From: Callorhinus ursinus
Lineage: Eukaryota; Chordata; Mammalia; Carnivora; Otariidae
Direction of reading: 5' to 3'
NCBI RefSeq assembly: GCF_003265705.1
Contig: NW_020312968.1
Location: 4,224,656 to 4,288,655, forward strand
Length of the DNA: 64,000 nucleotides
This document shows, in pieces, positions 1 through 12,140 of this stretch. Below the pieces are notes generated by a model that was not told the DNA's origin, did not search any database, and worked only from the letters and a program-made list of their open reading frames with translations. The position numbers and the translations under genes were made by a program. The first letter of the stretch is position 1, and the number at the start of each line of letters is the position of its first letter.

Positions 1-558
1 TCACACGCAGAGTCGCAGAAATCCCACATGTATTTGGTAGCTCATCTATGCCTGTGTATTTTGTTCTTACTAGAATAGTGGTCAGGCATCACAAAATCCC
101 TTGGCTGTTTCTTATTTTGCTTTTTGATGTGCTTATGTTCGACCACAACTGTACCAGGATCTCTTTAAAAAGTTCACATTAAACCCAGTAAAACTTGAGT
201 ACAGTAACAGCAGAAAGAGAATTACGATCTGCAGATTTTTAATTACAATTTTCCCTCACAGATGCAAACACACACCTCTCCTCTCTCAGTTGTTCATATG
301 TACAGTGATTCACTCAAATGTGCCACTTATAGATAAAGAGGAGAAATAAATGGTTTTCATGGTACCAGATGAGGTCTCTTTTCAAGTACCATTGGGACCA
401 GTGAGTTGGGTTAAAAAAAAAAAGTTTAAATTGGAAATTATAAAAAATACATAAATGGTCTTTGAGTAGGAAAACTCTGCTTGGAGTTCCAAATCTTTCT
501 CCTACAAATCACAGCCATGATTCATATTCTACTATTTGCAATCAACTACTAACACTTT
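1..558. other. No feature recognised
   Basis: AT-rich sequence with no convincing repeat, long open frame or RNA gene. Confidence 0.5.
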
Positions 559-573
559 TGTATCAGTTTCTTT

Positions 574-788
574 TTTATTTTTTAAGATTTTATTTATTTG
601 AGAGATACAGAAAGAGCATGAGCAACAAGCAGGAGGAGGGGCAGACGGAGACAGGGAGGAGAGATAAGGAGATGCCCTGCTGAGGGGGGTGGGCAGCAGG
701 ACACGGGGTTGGGCTGGATCCCAGGACCCTGGGATCATGACCTGAGCCAAAGTCCGATGCTTAACTGACTGAGTCACCCAGGCGCCCC
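574..788 (-). mobile_element. CAN-SINE (tRNA-Lys-derived SINE)
   Basis: Read on the minus strand it begins with a tRNA-like head (GGGGCGCCTGGGTGACTCAG), then a CT-rich segment, and ends in an A-rich tail, seen on the plus strand as TTTTTTAAGATTTTATTTA. It is flanked by a direct repeat TGTATCAGTTTCTTT at 559-573 and 789-803, which fixes both ends and marks L1-mediated insertion. Confidence 0.95.
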
Positions 789-1108
789 TGTATCAGTTTC
801 TTTAAAGCAATACAAGACACTTTAATGGAAATACTTATGGAGATTTACATACAATTTTGGCACAATCTGAGTTCAGAATCTTTGTAGTTTTATAATCCCC
901 TCCCGAGCTGATAGAATTGTTGTCCATACATAATTAATTCATCAGAATATTTTTATTTGGTGACTGGTCTTGATGGAGTCTTTTCAAAGCATTCAATTAA
1001 GCTTTACAAGGAATAATGACTTTTCTTTTTTTACTTATGTTCCATTGATTTATTTAATATTTAATTAAAGTCCTAATTACATAAGTACAACGGGCATAAA
1101 TATTTAAT

Positions 1109-1140
1109 CAAATTATATCGATTATAATCGATATAATTTG
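1109..1140. repeat. 32-bp perfect palindrome
   Basis: The 15-base arm 1109-1123 (CAAATTATATCGATT) is the exact reverse complement of 1126-1140, with a 2-base spacer. The sequence is AT-rich and can form a cruciform. It overlaps the first unit of the adjacent tandem duplication. Confidence 0.9.
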
Positions 1141-1194
1141 CTAAATATAGCTGCCATATAATCGATTATAATTTGCTAAATATAGCTGCCATAT
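1126..1194. repeat. Tandem duplication, two units of about 34-35 bp
   Basis: Two head-to-tail copies, 1126-1159 and 1160-1194, differ by a single inserted base. Each runs from AATCGAT through GCTAAATATAGCTGCCATAT. Probably a local replication slip beside the palindrome. Confidence 0.9.
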
Positions 1195-1479
1195 GAAGTT
1201 TAAGAACAAAATGAACTGACTTTGATAATCAGGTGACTTACCTGGTGGGAGTTTGGAAGTGCTCAGGCTCCAAGAGATTAGGCCAAGAGACATGAACAAA
1301 CTGCACTGCACGCACACCAGTCAGCATGTCTTAACAGTGGAAAATGGAGAATGTCATTTGATTTGGAAATGCGGTTCAGAGAGAAATGGTTTCAAAATAT
1401 TTCCATTTCAGAGAAATGCCCCCAAAAGATCCCATTTCCTTAGTTTCTTTATACAAAACACAGGCTACCCAGGACCCCT

Positions 1480-2090
1480 GCTTATTCGCCGTCCTCTTAA
1501 GAGTCATTTCCTCTGCGAGGCTTTCCCTCCTCCCCCCTATATGAAATTACTCCCTGCTTTATCCTCTTATAGTCCATCTCAGCATTGGTCACATTGGATG
1601 GAATGATTTGCCTTTCTGTCTTACTCCCTACTGGAGAAGGTGCTCCAGAAGTACTCCACGACATACATGTCTGGGCTCCCTGCAGTTGTGCTCTGAGAGT
1701 CTCTTTCCGAAGCTATGCAGCCTTACTTTATTGAAAAAATGTTATTCTATTATCCGGCATTCTTTGAATTGACTCTTCTTCATTAGGTGATATTTTTATT
1801 TTTATTATTTGTTTTTTTTTAGAGAGAGAGAGAGCACAAGGGAGGGCAAGGGGAGAGGGAGAAGCGAGGGAGAATCTTAAGCAGGCTTCATGCTCAGCAG
1901 AGCCCGTCACAGGGCTCGATCTCATGACCCTGAGGTCATGACCTGAGCGAAAACCAAGAGCCTGACGCTTAACCAACTGAGCCACCCAGGGCCCCCTCAG
2001 TAAGTGATACTTTGAAAACGTGCCAATGTGTATCCAGTGTTCAGAACAGTGTCTGGCACTGATAAGTTCCTTGTGTTTGGTATTATTATC
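1480..2090 (+). mobile_element. Probable L2 LINE 3' fragment, split by a SINE
   Basis: Wording of the L2 3' end is visible: GAGGCTTTCCCTCC near 1519, TTTGCCTTTCTGTCTTACTCC near 1608, and after the SINE CAGAACAGTGTCTGGCACTG near 2041. Strongly diverged and non-coding. Confidence 0.4.
1797..2000 (-). mobile_element. CAN-SINE, diverged
   Basis: Minus-strand tRNA-like head ending at TGAGCCACCCAGGGCCCC, a GA-rich tract (AGAGAGAGAGAG on plus) and a T-rich end. The flanking direct repeat TAGGTGATATTTT / TAAGTGATACTTT (1784-1796, 2001-2013) has two mismatches, so the insertion is older than most SINEs here. It lies inside a probable L2 fragment. Confidence 0.88.
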
Positions 2091-3289
2091 TTTTCACCTC
2101 TGTATTACCTTTGATCTTATGTGTCTTTTTCCATGTATTTTCACTTCTAATCAGCTCTTTTTTATCTTCCAGGATTGATCTATAAGCATAAATTCCATTG
2201 CTAACTTGCTAGTACTCTAAGCACTTAGTTTCTATTGTAACCTATTGGTACAGTAGCTACCGTAAACCTTTTGATTATGACTTATCATTTTAATGATCAC
2301 TTTTATATGTTGGTGAGAAAAGTAGAAACGGCAATACTACCAACTGAAAAAAAATTGAAAGAATACAGCATATGCAGTTTACCCAAAGTACATAATGAAT
2401 CAAAACAGGCATGTGGATAAAGAATTCCAAGTAATCTTTTTGTTATTAGATTTTGATTTCACAGGACCAAATGTTTCCTTTATATTAAGTGGCACACGGA
2501 AAAAGGCATTCAAACTATTTTCAGGATCAATATTATGAGAAGAGCTAACAAATTGTAATTTGGGCTATGATCTAGAAGGTCTAGAAGTATACATCCAACT
2601 GATTGCATTTCACAGCATTATAGCTCAGCATCCTTCACCCTCACGCACATCCTACATATGCTAAACCTTGAACCACCCTCCAATCTGTGTGTGCACCTTC
2701 CCCAGGCCAGTTCCTCACTCCCCTGGCATCATTCTCTGATTTGATATACTCTCTCATCTTGACCACACTTCAGCCTCCTTAGCCTGGAAATACTTCTCCA
2801 ATGACCCCAAACTGACCCAGCTGATCAAAATGATCAAACTATTCACAAATCCTTATGAGGACAAACCTCCTACCACAATCTACAAGCTCTACAACCATAT
2901 ATGACAACCTGGGTGCAGTGTGCATCGTGCAATAGATATACAATTCTTGTCCTTTCTGGTGGAACCCAAAAATGCTGATTTGTGTTTGTTCATTTGTTTT
3001 TTAATTCTCAGAGCCATCATTACCTGCAAGAACTATTGGGTTGTGTTAAGTCTCATCATCAGACATTAATATTAGCTTGTATGTCCACAAAGTCACTGTA
3101 GAAGGGAGAACAGGGACAGATGATGGTGACACAGCCTAGTCAACTGGAAAGGAAGACATGGAGTCAAGTGGGAGAACATGGTCCACAGAGTAGGGACCTG
3201 CCCTCAATACACTTGGTGTGGTTACCACCCATCAGTCCTTCTTTGGCACTTCAGTGAGTCACAGTATCCTTATTTTCAAATCAAGAACA
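2091..3289. other. No feature confidently recognised
   Basis: Non-coding. The pyrimidine-rich part around 2640-2800 faintly resembles an old LINE, but no family could be named. Confidence 0.45.
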
Positions 3290-3297
3290 TGGGGCAA

Positions 3298-4237
3298 CTT
3301 GCATTCCCACCAACAGTGTAAGAGGGTCATCTTTCTCCACACCCTCTCCAACATTTGTTGTTTCTTGCCTTGTCAATGTTTGCCATTCTAACTGGAGTAA
3401 GGTGGTATCTCAATATGGTTTTGATTTTAATTTCCCTGACGGCTAACGACGATGAACATTTTTTTATGTGTCTGTTGGCCATTTGGATGTCTTTGGAGTA
3501 TGTCAGTTCATGTCTTCTGCCCATTTATTGACTTGACTATTTGTTTTGGGGGCTTTGGAAAACAGTGTGGACGTTCCTCAAAAAATTAAAAAGAGAGCTA
3601 CCCTATGACCCAGCAATTGCACTACTGGGTATTTACCCCAAAGACACAGATGTAGTGAAAAGATGGGCCATATGCACCCCAATGTTCATAGCAGCAAGGT
3701 CCACAATAGCCAAACTGTGGAAAGAGCCAAGATGCCCTTTAACAGATGAATGGATAAAGAAGATGTGGTCCATATATACAATGGAGTATTACTCAGCCAT
3801 CAGAAAGGATGAATACCCAACTTCTACATCAACATGGATGGGACTAGAGGAGATTATGCTAAGTGAAATAAGTCAAGCAGAGAATGTCAATTATCATATG
3901 GTTTCACATATTTGTGGAACATAAGGAATAGAATGGAGGACATTAGGAGAAAGGAAGGGAAAAACGAAGCAGGGGAAATCGGAGGGGGAGATGAGCCATG
4001 AGAGACTATGGACTCCAAGAAACAAACTGAGGGTTCTAGAGGGGAGGGGGTGGGGGGGATGGGTTAGCCCAGTGATGGGTATTAAGGAGGCACATATTGC
4101 ATGGAACACTGGGTGTTATACACAAACAATGAATCATGGAACACTATATCAAAAACTAATGATTTACTGTATGGTGACTAACATAATAAAAAAATAAAAA
4201 TAAATAAAATCAGTACCAAACTGAAAAAAAAAAAAAA
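3298..4237. mobile_element. 5'-inverted (twin-primed) truncated L1
   Basis: Bases 3298-3543 are minus-strand L1 ORF2, with the late-ORF2 words CTTGCATTCCCACCAACAGTGT and TGTCTGTTGGCCATTTGGATG. From about 3544 to 4237 the element is on the plus strand, running from ORF2 (TTTGGAAAACAGTGTGG, CTACTGGGTATTTACCCCAAA) through the 3'UTR to an A-rich tail. The direct repeat ATGGGGCA at 3290-3297 and 4238-4245 shows that both halves arrived together. The 3'UTR has the G-rich tract at about 4039-4060 but lacks the internal fossil tail found in the two long L1s of this window, so it belongs to another subfamily. Confidence 0.92.
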
Positions 4238-4245
4238 TGGGGCAG

Positions 4246-5631
4246 GAAAGTCATGTAGAGAGTAGGATAGAATATTTCAGTCCCGAATGGTCTAGAAAAC
4301 TTGGTGGCCATACATTTTGGCCATTTACTTAATGCTGTAGAGCAAAATGAATACTGGCTGGAAAAGAGATGATTCCTGATTTGCCTATTGGTGAAAACCT
4401 TCTCCTTGCTTTTGTCAATTCTGATCCACAGTTATGTGAATTACTCTGAGTTGCCTAGTAAGTACAACTTTTCCATAGGTTTAGTGGGTTGAAGACACAA
4501 AAATGATTATCTATATGAGATTCTTCTCTTGATGCTATAGGCTTCCTGTGTGCAAAAAGATTGTTAAGACTCTTGATCTGACACTGGTAAAATAAATGTG
4601 TGCCCTGATACATAATATGGCAACATCGTGGACCCACAGCCAACTAGCAAAATATTCAAGTAGAGGGTATGAGGGGGGTGGGGGTGGGGTGGGGGCACCA
4701 ATGAACCTCTTTTTTTTTTCAGTACTTTGATGAGAATGAAAACTGAAGTTGCCCTTCTTGAATTGCCCAGTGGCAATAATTCTATCATAACTGCTTAGAA
4801 TCTTATAATACATTATCCTTCTTGCAAATCTATATTTTTCTGAATTTTTCCATTCCTCCTCCCCCACCAAAACCTAAAACCTTTATACCACTCATCACAT
4901 TAGTTATCTCAACTGTCCCTTCACGAGTATATAGGGGAATATACTGTTGAAGCTGTTAATCAGATATAGAAAGTAAGTGAGAATAATTTTCCCATGGTCT
5001 CATGGAAAGAAGGTGACCAACTATTCTTACTTTCCAGGGACAGAGAGGTTTTCTGGAACACAGGATTTTCAGTGCTATACTCAGCAAAGTCCTGAGCAAA
5101 CAGGAATGAATTAATCAGCCTACATCAGAAGTTTAAACAGCACACTAAATCAAGATGGCAAGTGGATCCTTCCTCTTCACCAAAATCCCACAAAATAACA
5201 AATAGTATTTTTAAATGATGGAATAAATCTATAACTCTTCAGGAAAAAAAAAGAGAGAGAGGAAGAGGAAGGAACTACTGGAAGATAGCCAAGATCAGAT
5301 ATAAAGATAAACAGAAATAGCTTCAAAGGAGAAAATATATGAGGGTAAGAGAGGCTTGGGGGTAATCCAAATCCAGAATAAATGGAGACAAGAAATTAGA
5401 GAAAATTCTAAGACAATAAATATGGACATACACTCAAAAAAATCTGTCATTTTTCCCCTTTGCACCTTTGCCAATTTATATTAAACATTGAACAGCGGTC
5501 CTATACCACAACTGGCTAAAGAAGAAAATATGGGCACTGAGGCCAGAGGGAAAAGCCTGTGTTCCAAGAAACAACTGAAGAAAACCTCACATCATAAAGA
5601 CAAATATAAACTTAATATTAATATAATTATA
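4246..5631. other. Mostly unrecognised; contains a G-quadruplex motif
   Basis: No gene or clear repeat. The purine-rich stretch 5150-5460 may be the upstream, very degraded part of the old L1 that is clear from about 5690. Confidence 0.4.
4673..4695 (+). other. G-quadruplex motif with single-T loops
   Basis: Four G runs of 6, 5, 4 and 5 bases are separated by single thymines. One-base loops are the arrangement known to give very stable parallel quadruplexes. No adjacent gene or promoter is visible. Confidence 0.8.
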
Positions 5632-5653
5632 TACACACACACACACACACACA
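5632..5653 (+). repeat. (AC)n microsatellite
   Basis: About eleven AC units. Confidence 0.95.
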
Positions 5654-5689
5654 TATGCATACATTTATCTATCTATCCACCTACATAAT

Positions 5690-7450
5690 GCATATCAGAA
5701 ATCAAGGATGTTACTTAATGGGAAAACAATGGAAGCATTCCTATCAAGGTCAGGGACAAGGCAAGAATGCACATTAACTCCTTGACTATTTAATGCGATA
5801 TTAGGGTTATTAGTCAATGCAATCAGAAAAGAAAAACAATTAGAGCTATGACAGAAAATAAATGATCTGTATTTGTAGATGGCAAGATAATATACCCAAG
5901 AAACCCTAAAGAATGAATGATAAAACTACTTCAAAAGATAGAAGACATAAAGTAACATGAAAAAATAACTTGCACATACACCAATAATATCTAAATAGAG
6001 GAAGTGATGGAAGAGAAACTCAATCTACATTAGCAAAGAAATGAGCTTAAAAATAAATAAAAAACTTAGAAATAAGCTTGAATAATGTTCAAAATCTATG
6101 TAAAGAAAACTATAAAACATCCTTCCTCCTACCTTGTTCTCTTTTGGACATCGCAACATCATCAAGATACCTGTTCTTCAGAGCTAAAATACCAAGAAGT
6201 TGCTTTTTAGCGCTGAACAACTAAATTTATATTGAATTATAAGCATGCAAGAATATAACTACAAAAATGTTGAAAAAGAAGAGCTATGAGAGGGGACTAG
6301 CCTTACCAGATACTAAAATGTGATAAAGTCACTATAACTAAAACAGTGGAATGGTACATGGAGAGATGACCAGACCAATAGACAGAAAGGAGGGTCAGAA
6401 GTAGACTTAACATTGTATGGAAATCTAGTGTGTAATAAAGATGACAGCTCACAAGATAAAGGTCACCATTTGCTATGGAGCAAACACAGACTTTCAAAAA
6501 ATTATGTTGGGACAATAGCATAACCATTTGAAAAAGATAAAACTTTAAATGAGATCTATTCTTCACATAATATGCAAGAATAGAATCTAAATCAATTAAA
6601 GATCTATAGGAAAATCCTCTACAAGTAATAGAAGAAAACAAAAGTTGAGTCTCTGTAATTTTGGTGTAGGAAAAGACTTTCTAACCACGACTAAAAATAC
6701 AGATGGAATGAAATACTGATGAATTTAACTACATAATTTCTTAATGCATAGCAAGCACAACAAACAAAAACACTACAAGCAGGGTCAAAAGAAAAACGGC
6801 AAATTTAAAGAAGATATTTAAAAGATGTATCATAAAAAAGATACCCCCGATATAGTAAAATTAAGGGGGAAAGACCAAAAATGATTTAAATATGAGTAAA
6901 AGACATGTACAGACACTAAAATGCCTTTTAAACATATGAAAAATATATTCAATTCAAACTATACTTAGATGCCATTTCTCTCCCACCAGATTGGCAAAAA
7001 ATTAAGAACATTGACAATGTATTCTATTGGAGAGGCCGTGGATAGCAAGCACTTTTGTGCATTGTTGGTAGAAATGAAAAATGGCACAATTTCTATAGAG
7101 AGAATTTGTCGATATTTACAAAACTACGTATGTGTTTACCTTTTGAACCAGTTAATTCTACTTCTTGGAATTTACTCTGAAGATACACATCAAAAAGCAT
7201 GAAAATACATATGTACATAAATTATTCATTGCAACATTGTTTCTAATTGCAAAATACTGGAAAGTACCTAAATATCCAAACAGGAGATGAATTAATACAT
7301 ACTGATATGTTATGCAGTTAAAGAAGAAAAAGAAATGAGGAAAAAATCTCTACAAGTTGTTATGGAGTGTTTTCAGGCTATATTAAGTGAAAAATAGAAA
7401 AGTGAGAAAAAAATTTAAAGGAGGAGAAATAAGAAGAACTTATAAATCTG
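5690..7450 (+). mobile_element. Old L1 (L1M-type), ORF2 3' half and 3'UTR
   Basis: Degraded L1 ORF2 wording runs in order: GGGAAAACAATGGAAGCATTCC (reverse transcriptase region) near 5720, GAAAACTATAAAACAT near 6106, then the late-ORF2 segment with CCAGATTGGCAAAAAATTAAG near 6987, GTTGGTAGAAATG near 7063 and CTACTTCTTGGAATTTACTC near 7159. Many indels and stops are present; the longest open piece is 77 codons. Far more diverged than the two long L1s, so it predates the carnivoran burst. Confidence 0.85.
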
Positions 7451-7526
7451 CTCAACTTTTTTTTGTCAGAAAGCACGCAGGAAGATTAAACAGGAGTAAA
7501 TAAAGTTGGTTACCTACAGAGGTAGT

Positions 7527-7946
7527 TGTTATAAGTTCAGTTGTGATCCCCCCAAATTCATATGTTGAAGTTCTAACCCCCAGGACCACAGAATGTGACC
7601 TTATTCGGAGCTAGGGTCTTTATAGAGATCATCATGTTAAAATAAGGTTACTAGGATGCACCTTAATCCAGTATGACTGGTACCTTTGTAAGAAGGAAAA
7701 ATTAGGACACAGAAACATGCACAGAGGGAAGACAATGTAAAGAGCATGGAGAAGGTGGCCATCTCCGAGCCAAGGAGAGAGGTCTGGATCAGATCCTTTC
7801 TCACAGCCCTCAGAAGGAACCAACCTTGTTGACACCTTGATTTTGGATTTCTAGCCTCCAGAACTATAAGACAATAATTTTGTTTGTTTGTTTGTTTAAG
7901 CCACCCAGTCCGTGGTAGTTTATAATGCCAGCCCTAGCAAATTGGC
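7527..7946 (+). mobile_element. Solo MaLR LTR (MLT1/MST-like)
   Basis: It has the order typical of MaLR LTRs: CAAATTCATATGTTGAAG near 7553, GACCTTATTCGGA near 7597, TCCAGTATGACTGGTACC near 7667, CCTCCAGAACTATAAGACAATAA near 7855 and TTTAAGCCACCCAGTC near 7896, ending near GCAGCCCTAGCAAA-like wording. No internal retroviral sequence adjoins it, so it is a solo LTR, with no coding capacity. Confidence 0.88.
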
Positions 7947-7949
7947 CTC

Positions 7950-8443
7950 ACCTGGAATGGCCTGAATGATTGGAAGGTTAGGACAACTTCAATGAGGCAA
8001 TGTGTCTGGATTGTTCGTCCAGTGGCACCTGCTGGAGCTGGAGTATCCAAGATGGCTTCTTCCTTCACATATCTGGCACCTAGATGTGGATGGCTGAATA
8101 AGGGGGTTAGCAGCATTGTTTTCTTTTCATGTGACCAGCTTGAGCTTCCTCACAACATGGTGGTACCCCCCAAAATAAACAACTGGGCATGTCAAAATGA
8201 CACAGCATAGTACTCTTCAAAACTGTCAAGTTTATCAAAACAAGGCAAGTCTGAGAAACTGTCACAAAGCAAAAGAGGCTAAGGAGACATGACAACTCAA
8301 TGTAATGTGGCATCCTTGGTGGGAATTTGGAACACAAAAAGGAGATTGGGAAAAAATAGGGCAACTTGAACACATTGTGGAGTTTAGTTCAAATTAATGT
8401 ATCAATGTCGGTTCCTTAGTTTTTACAAATGAATCATAGTGAT
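7950..8443. other. No feature recognised
   Basis: Non-coding sequence with no family recognised; open frames are short and overlap on both strands. Confidence 0.5.
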
Positions 8444-8460
8444 ATAAGATGTTAACAGCA

Positions 8461-8646
8461 GGGCGCCTGGGTGGCTCAGTTGGTTAAGCGACTGCCTTCG
8501 GCTCAGGTCATGATCCTGGAGTCCCAGGATCGAGTCCCGCATCAGGCTCCCTGCTCAGCGGGGAGTCTGCCTCTCCCTCTGACCCTCTTCCCTCTCGTGC
8601 TCTCTATCTCTCATTCTCTCTCTCTCTCAAATAAATAAATAAATAA
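8461..8646 (+). mobile_element. CAN-SINE
   Basis: Complete element: head GGGCGCCTGGGTGGCTCAG, A/B-box region of tRNA type, (CT)n tract, tail of AAATA units. The direct repeat AAGATGTTAACAGCA (8446-8460 and after the tail at 8649-8663) is perfect, so the insertion is fairly young. Confidence 0.97.
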
Positions 8647-8889
8647 ATAAGATGTTAACAGCAGGGGGAAATGGGTGCAGGTAGGCAGGAAACCTGTGTT
8701 ATCTTTGTAACTTTTCTGTATAATTATTTTAGAACTAAAAGCTTTCAAAAATGTACTTCAAAGAAACAAAACCACCACCACCAACGATACCCCTCCCCAC
8801 CTCTCCTGCAGATACACACACATAGGAGCTTGCCTCAAGAGGAGAGACTCCCACAGGCCAAATCGAGAAAAAATTTCAGCATAAAAAAT

Positions 8890-9995
8890 TAAGGATAGTG
8901 ATGGATTCGAACCCATTGAATAAAAGGAATCTGTGAGTCCAACTGATGATAAATATTCTTAGGGGCAAAGGTAGGGCTCTTCCTTACAGTAGAATGCCAA
9001 TGGACAAAGTGTGGAAGGAGTGCCCAAACTGGAAAGTCACCACCCTGCAAACCATAAGAATCAAGATTGCATCAAATGAGAATCATTAATGGATGCTAAA
9101 TCTATAGGTAGGGCAGAGGGGTGGGTAGTTTGATGAAGATCATTATATTTACATGGTCTCAAGTGTCTCCCCAGAGATTGAATATGATTTTCAAGGTGGA
9201 AAAATATTAACTTTACAATAAAAAAAAAAACAGTATCTCAGCTGGGTGATCGATATAAGCACCTCTAATGATTGACAGATGGACATACTATACATTCAGA
9301 TGTGAAAGCCTAAAAGGACACTTGTACTCTCGCAGAATTCTGACCAGGAATATAGACTTAAATCTAATTGGGGGAAAGTATTAAAAAACACACAAAAAAC
9401 CAAAACCAAAACCAAGGAACATTTTATAAAATAACTGGCTTATATTCTTAAAGTATGTCAGCAATGAAAGACAAAAAAAAAAAAACAATGAAAACAGACA
9501 AACAACAAAAACAAGCCTAAAGAAGATGGAAGAGACTTGGTCATCAAAATCCATACTAGATCCTGGCCTGGAGAAACAAAGATGCTACAAAAATTACTGG
9601 GACAGTTGGTAAGATGGGAATATGAACAGATTACAATGTATCAACATCAAATTTCTTAAATATGATAACTGTACTATGGATATATAAGCAAATATCCTTG
9701 TTTTGGGGAAGGACAGATTGGAGACTATTGGAGGTTAAACTTGTTGAAGGCTAAAGGAATATTAGGCAGGCAACCCACTTTCAATTGGTTCAAAAAAGTA
9801 ATATGAGAATGAAAGAGAAAAAATTATATTAAGAGTGTATGAAAAATTGTATGAAAGAGAATTTAAAAATATTATGGGAAAGAAAATTATAAAGCTTATT
9901 TGGTCAATTAGAATCTGGGTGATAGCTATCTGGGAGCTTTCTGTACTATTCTTGTGACTTTTCTTTAGGCTTCAAGCTATTTTAAGATGGAAAGT
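8890..9995 (+). mobile_element. Possible old LINE 3' region, family unassigned
   Basis: Several phrases resemble old mammalian LINE 3' regions: CTGGCCTGGAGAAACAAAGATGC near 9562, ATGATAACTGTACTATGG near 9661, and the terminal CTGTACTATTCTTGTGACTTTTC near 9941. A short similar phrase sits at about 8698-8760. No open frame of note. A consensus search is needed to name it. Confidence 0.4.
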
Positions 9996-10459
9996 CAAAA
10001 AATACTTTCAAAAAGATATATACAAACATACCTAGCACAAGAAGGAATTCAACAAATGTTAGTGGGGTTTTTTTTCTGTCCTATTAATTTGATCAGTTGA
10101 AATTCATTGTAGAATGTGATTGTACTGGAGAGAACATGACTGTCAAAATTTTCTACATTTATAAGGTAAGGAAAACAGCCATTTGATATACCAGTTTCTC
10201 CCCAAAGAAAGGAATATAAATATTTGAGGATTTGGAACATAAACCATGTCTATATTGGCTCCTTTTCCTTGGTAGCTACCAGCTTAAAAATCTTTGGAAG
10301 GAAACATAATAAGGAAGCTTACAGTTTCTTAAATAAATGGACAGAATAAATGGATTACTCAAAAAATGTAAAGACTGATGAATTGATAGGTCAAGAGAAC
10401 TAAATGCTGTTTTAGAATAATCCATGACTTTGATGCAAAAGAATATTATATCTGCATTT

Positions 10460-10680
10460 CTTTTTTTTAAGATTTTATTTATTTATTCGAGAGAGAGTGA
10501 GAGAGAGCACAAGCCGGGGGTGGGGGGAGGGGGCAGCGGCAGGCAGAGGGAGAAGGAGACAAGCAGACACCCCCTGAGCAGGGAGCCCAATGCAAGACTC
10601 CAGAACGTCATCCCAGGACCCTGGGATCATGACCTGAGCAGGAGCAGATGCTTAATCCACTGAGCCACCCAGGTACCCTA
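10460..10680 (-). mobile_element. CAN-SINE
   Basis: Minus-strand head ending GAGCCACCCAGGTACCC; T-rich and GAGAGAG tract at the left. The direct repeat ATCTGCATTT flanks it at 10450-10459 and 10681-10690. Confidence 0.95.
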
Positions 10681-10690
10681 ATCTGCATTT

Positions 10691-11454
10691 TTATACACAC
10701 TCTGCATTAGAACTCAGCTTTCCCTTATCCTGAGAAATACCAGGAAGAGACTGCTGGTAATTGAGTTAAGCACCCTTCCTCTCCCTACAGAAATCTAGGG
10801 GGAGTTTACAATGTTATTCCCTTAAAATACACCAATTTCTTTGAACTCAGATTAAAAGATGCAGCAGAAGTCCACTTTTGTTTGAAGGGGGAACAGGATC
10901 TGGGGGATAAAATCAACCAGAAAAGAAAAATCTCGGCTGAGATAAAAGTTTACCACTAGGTTGACATGGGTCATATGTTCTGAATATATGAGTCTTTAAT
11001 AATCCTTCCACACCAAATAAACTCTTCCAGAACATTCTTAGATGAAAGCTTAATTATTTGCTCTTCTTTCTTTTCTGGTCCTATGCAAATTCATAGGAAA
11101 CTTTCTTAGTTCTAAGCAAGGCACTATGACTATTAATTCCATGATCCAGGGTGGGGATAAAACACAAAAACTTCATTTTTTTCCCCATAAACATTAATTG
11201 GGTAACAAAATGCCAGGCTCTCAGTCTTCACTGGCACATTCATGTCACTATTCCTGGATTTGATGCTCCGTGATAGCTTATAACTCTGAAGTTCTTTTAA
11301 TATCTTTGTATTTTGCACATACTGGGTCATTAGTGAACACCAACTCAGTACCACACTTAGCATGGTTAAATGTCATTTTTGTACAGTTTTATTTTACTCA
11401 CACCAAGCACGTTCAAGTAGGATCTACATTTCCACCGAGGCAACACTACTCCAA
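10691..11454. other. No feature recognised
   Basis: AT-rich non-coding sequence, no supported gene or repeat. Confidence 0.5.
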
Positions 11455-12140
11455 ACCACCATTTTCTCTCACTTGGGCTAAAAGAACAACCTTCAAACTG
11501 ATCTCTTGCTTCCATACTTCCAATAGTCCGTGCCTTTTATAGCAGCCAGGGTGGTCATTTTGAAATATAGATCACTTTCCTGCATCAAACCCTCCAGGGG
11601 CTCCTATTCCAATAAAACTCAAACTTGTGGCCTCTCTACAAAAACTAGAAACTCAGGCCCCTGTCTGCCTCTCCAGCTTCTTCTAAAACTCCATCCCTCT
11701 TCATCATAATCGAGTCACACTGTCCTCTTGCTGTCCCTCAAGCATGTCAAGCCTATTCTGATGCAAGCCCTCTGCGCTAGCTGCTCCTCCTACCTGGAAT
11801 GCTATTCTGCTAAATCTCTGGCTGCCTCCTACTCATTTTTTGGTTCTCATCTTGAATATCACCGCCTCAGAGACGTTTTCTCTGAATATGCCATAGAAAG
11901 TATTCTTCATATGGATTCTATTCAAGCTCATTCTCCTTCATTCAATCTCTAGTCAAGCTCATGCTCCTAGTTTTATAGATTTCAAAACTTATCACAAGCT
12001 AAAATTGTATTTACATGTTTATTTTCTTTCCCTCATTTACTAGAATATCAGCTCCACGAGAGCAAGAATTTCATGTGAATGATTACCATTGTATTTCTAG
12101 TATCTAGAATTGTAAGCAGTTGGTAAATACTTGCAAGAGA
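11455..12140 (+). mobile_element. L2 LINE 3' fragment
   Basis: L2 wording in order: GCAGCCAGGGTGGTCATTTT near 11544, CCCTCCAGGGGCTCCTATTCC near 11590, TACCTGGAATGCTATTCTGC near 11791, and the distal part GAATATCAGCTCCACGAGAGCAAG near 12043. This is the end of the reverse-transcriptase frame and the 3'UTR. Broken by stops; longest open piece 74 codons. Confidence 0.82.

Noticed and set aside
8461..8540. tRNA gene at the SINE head
   Set aside because: The tRNA-like head is part of a CAN-SINE with tail and target duplication; it lacks a complete acceptor stem structure.
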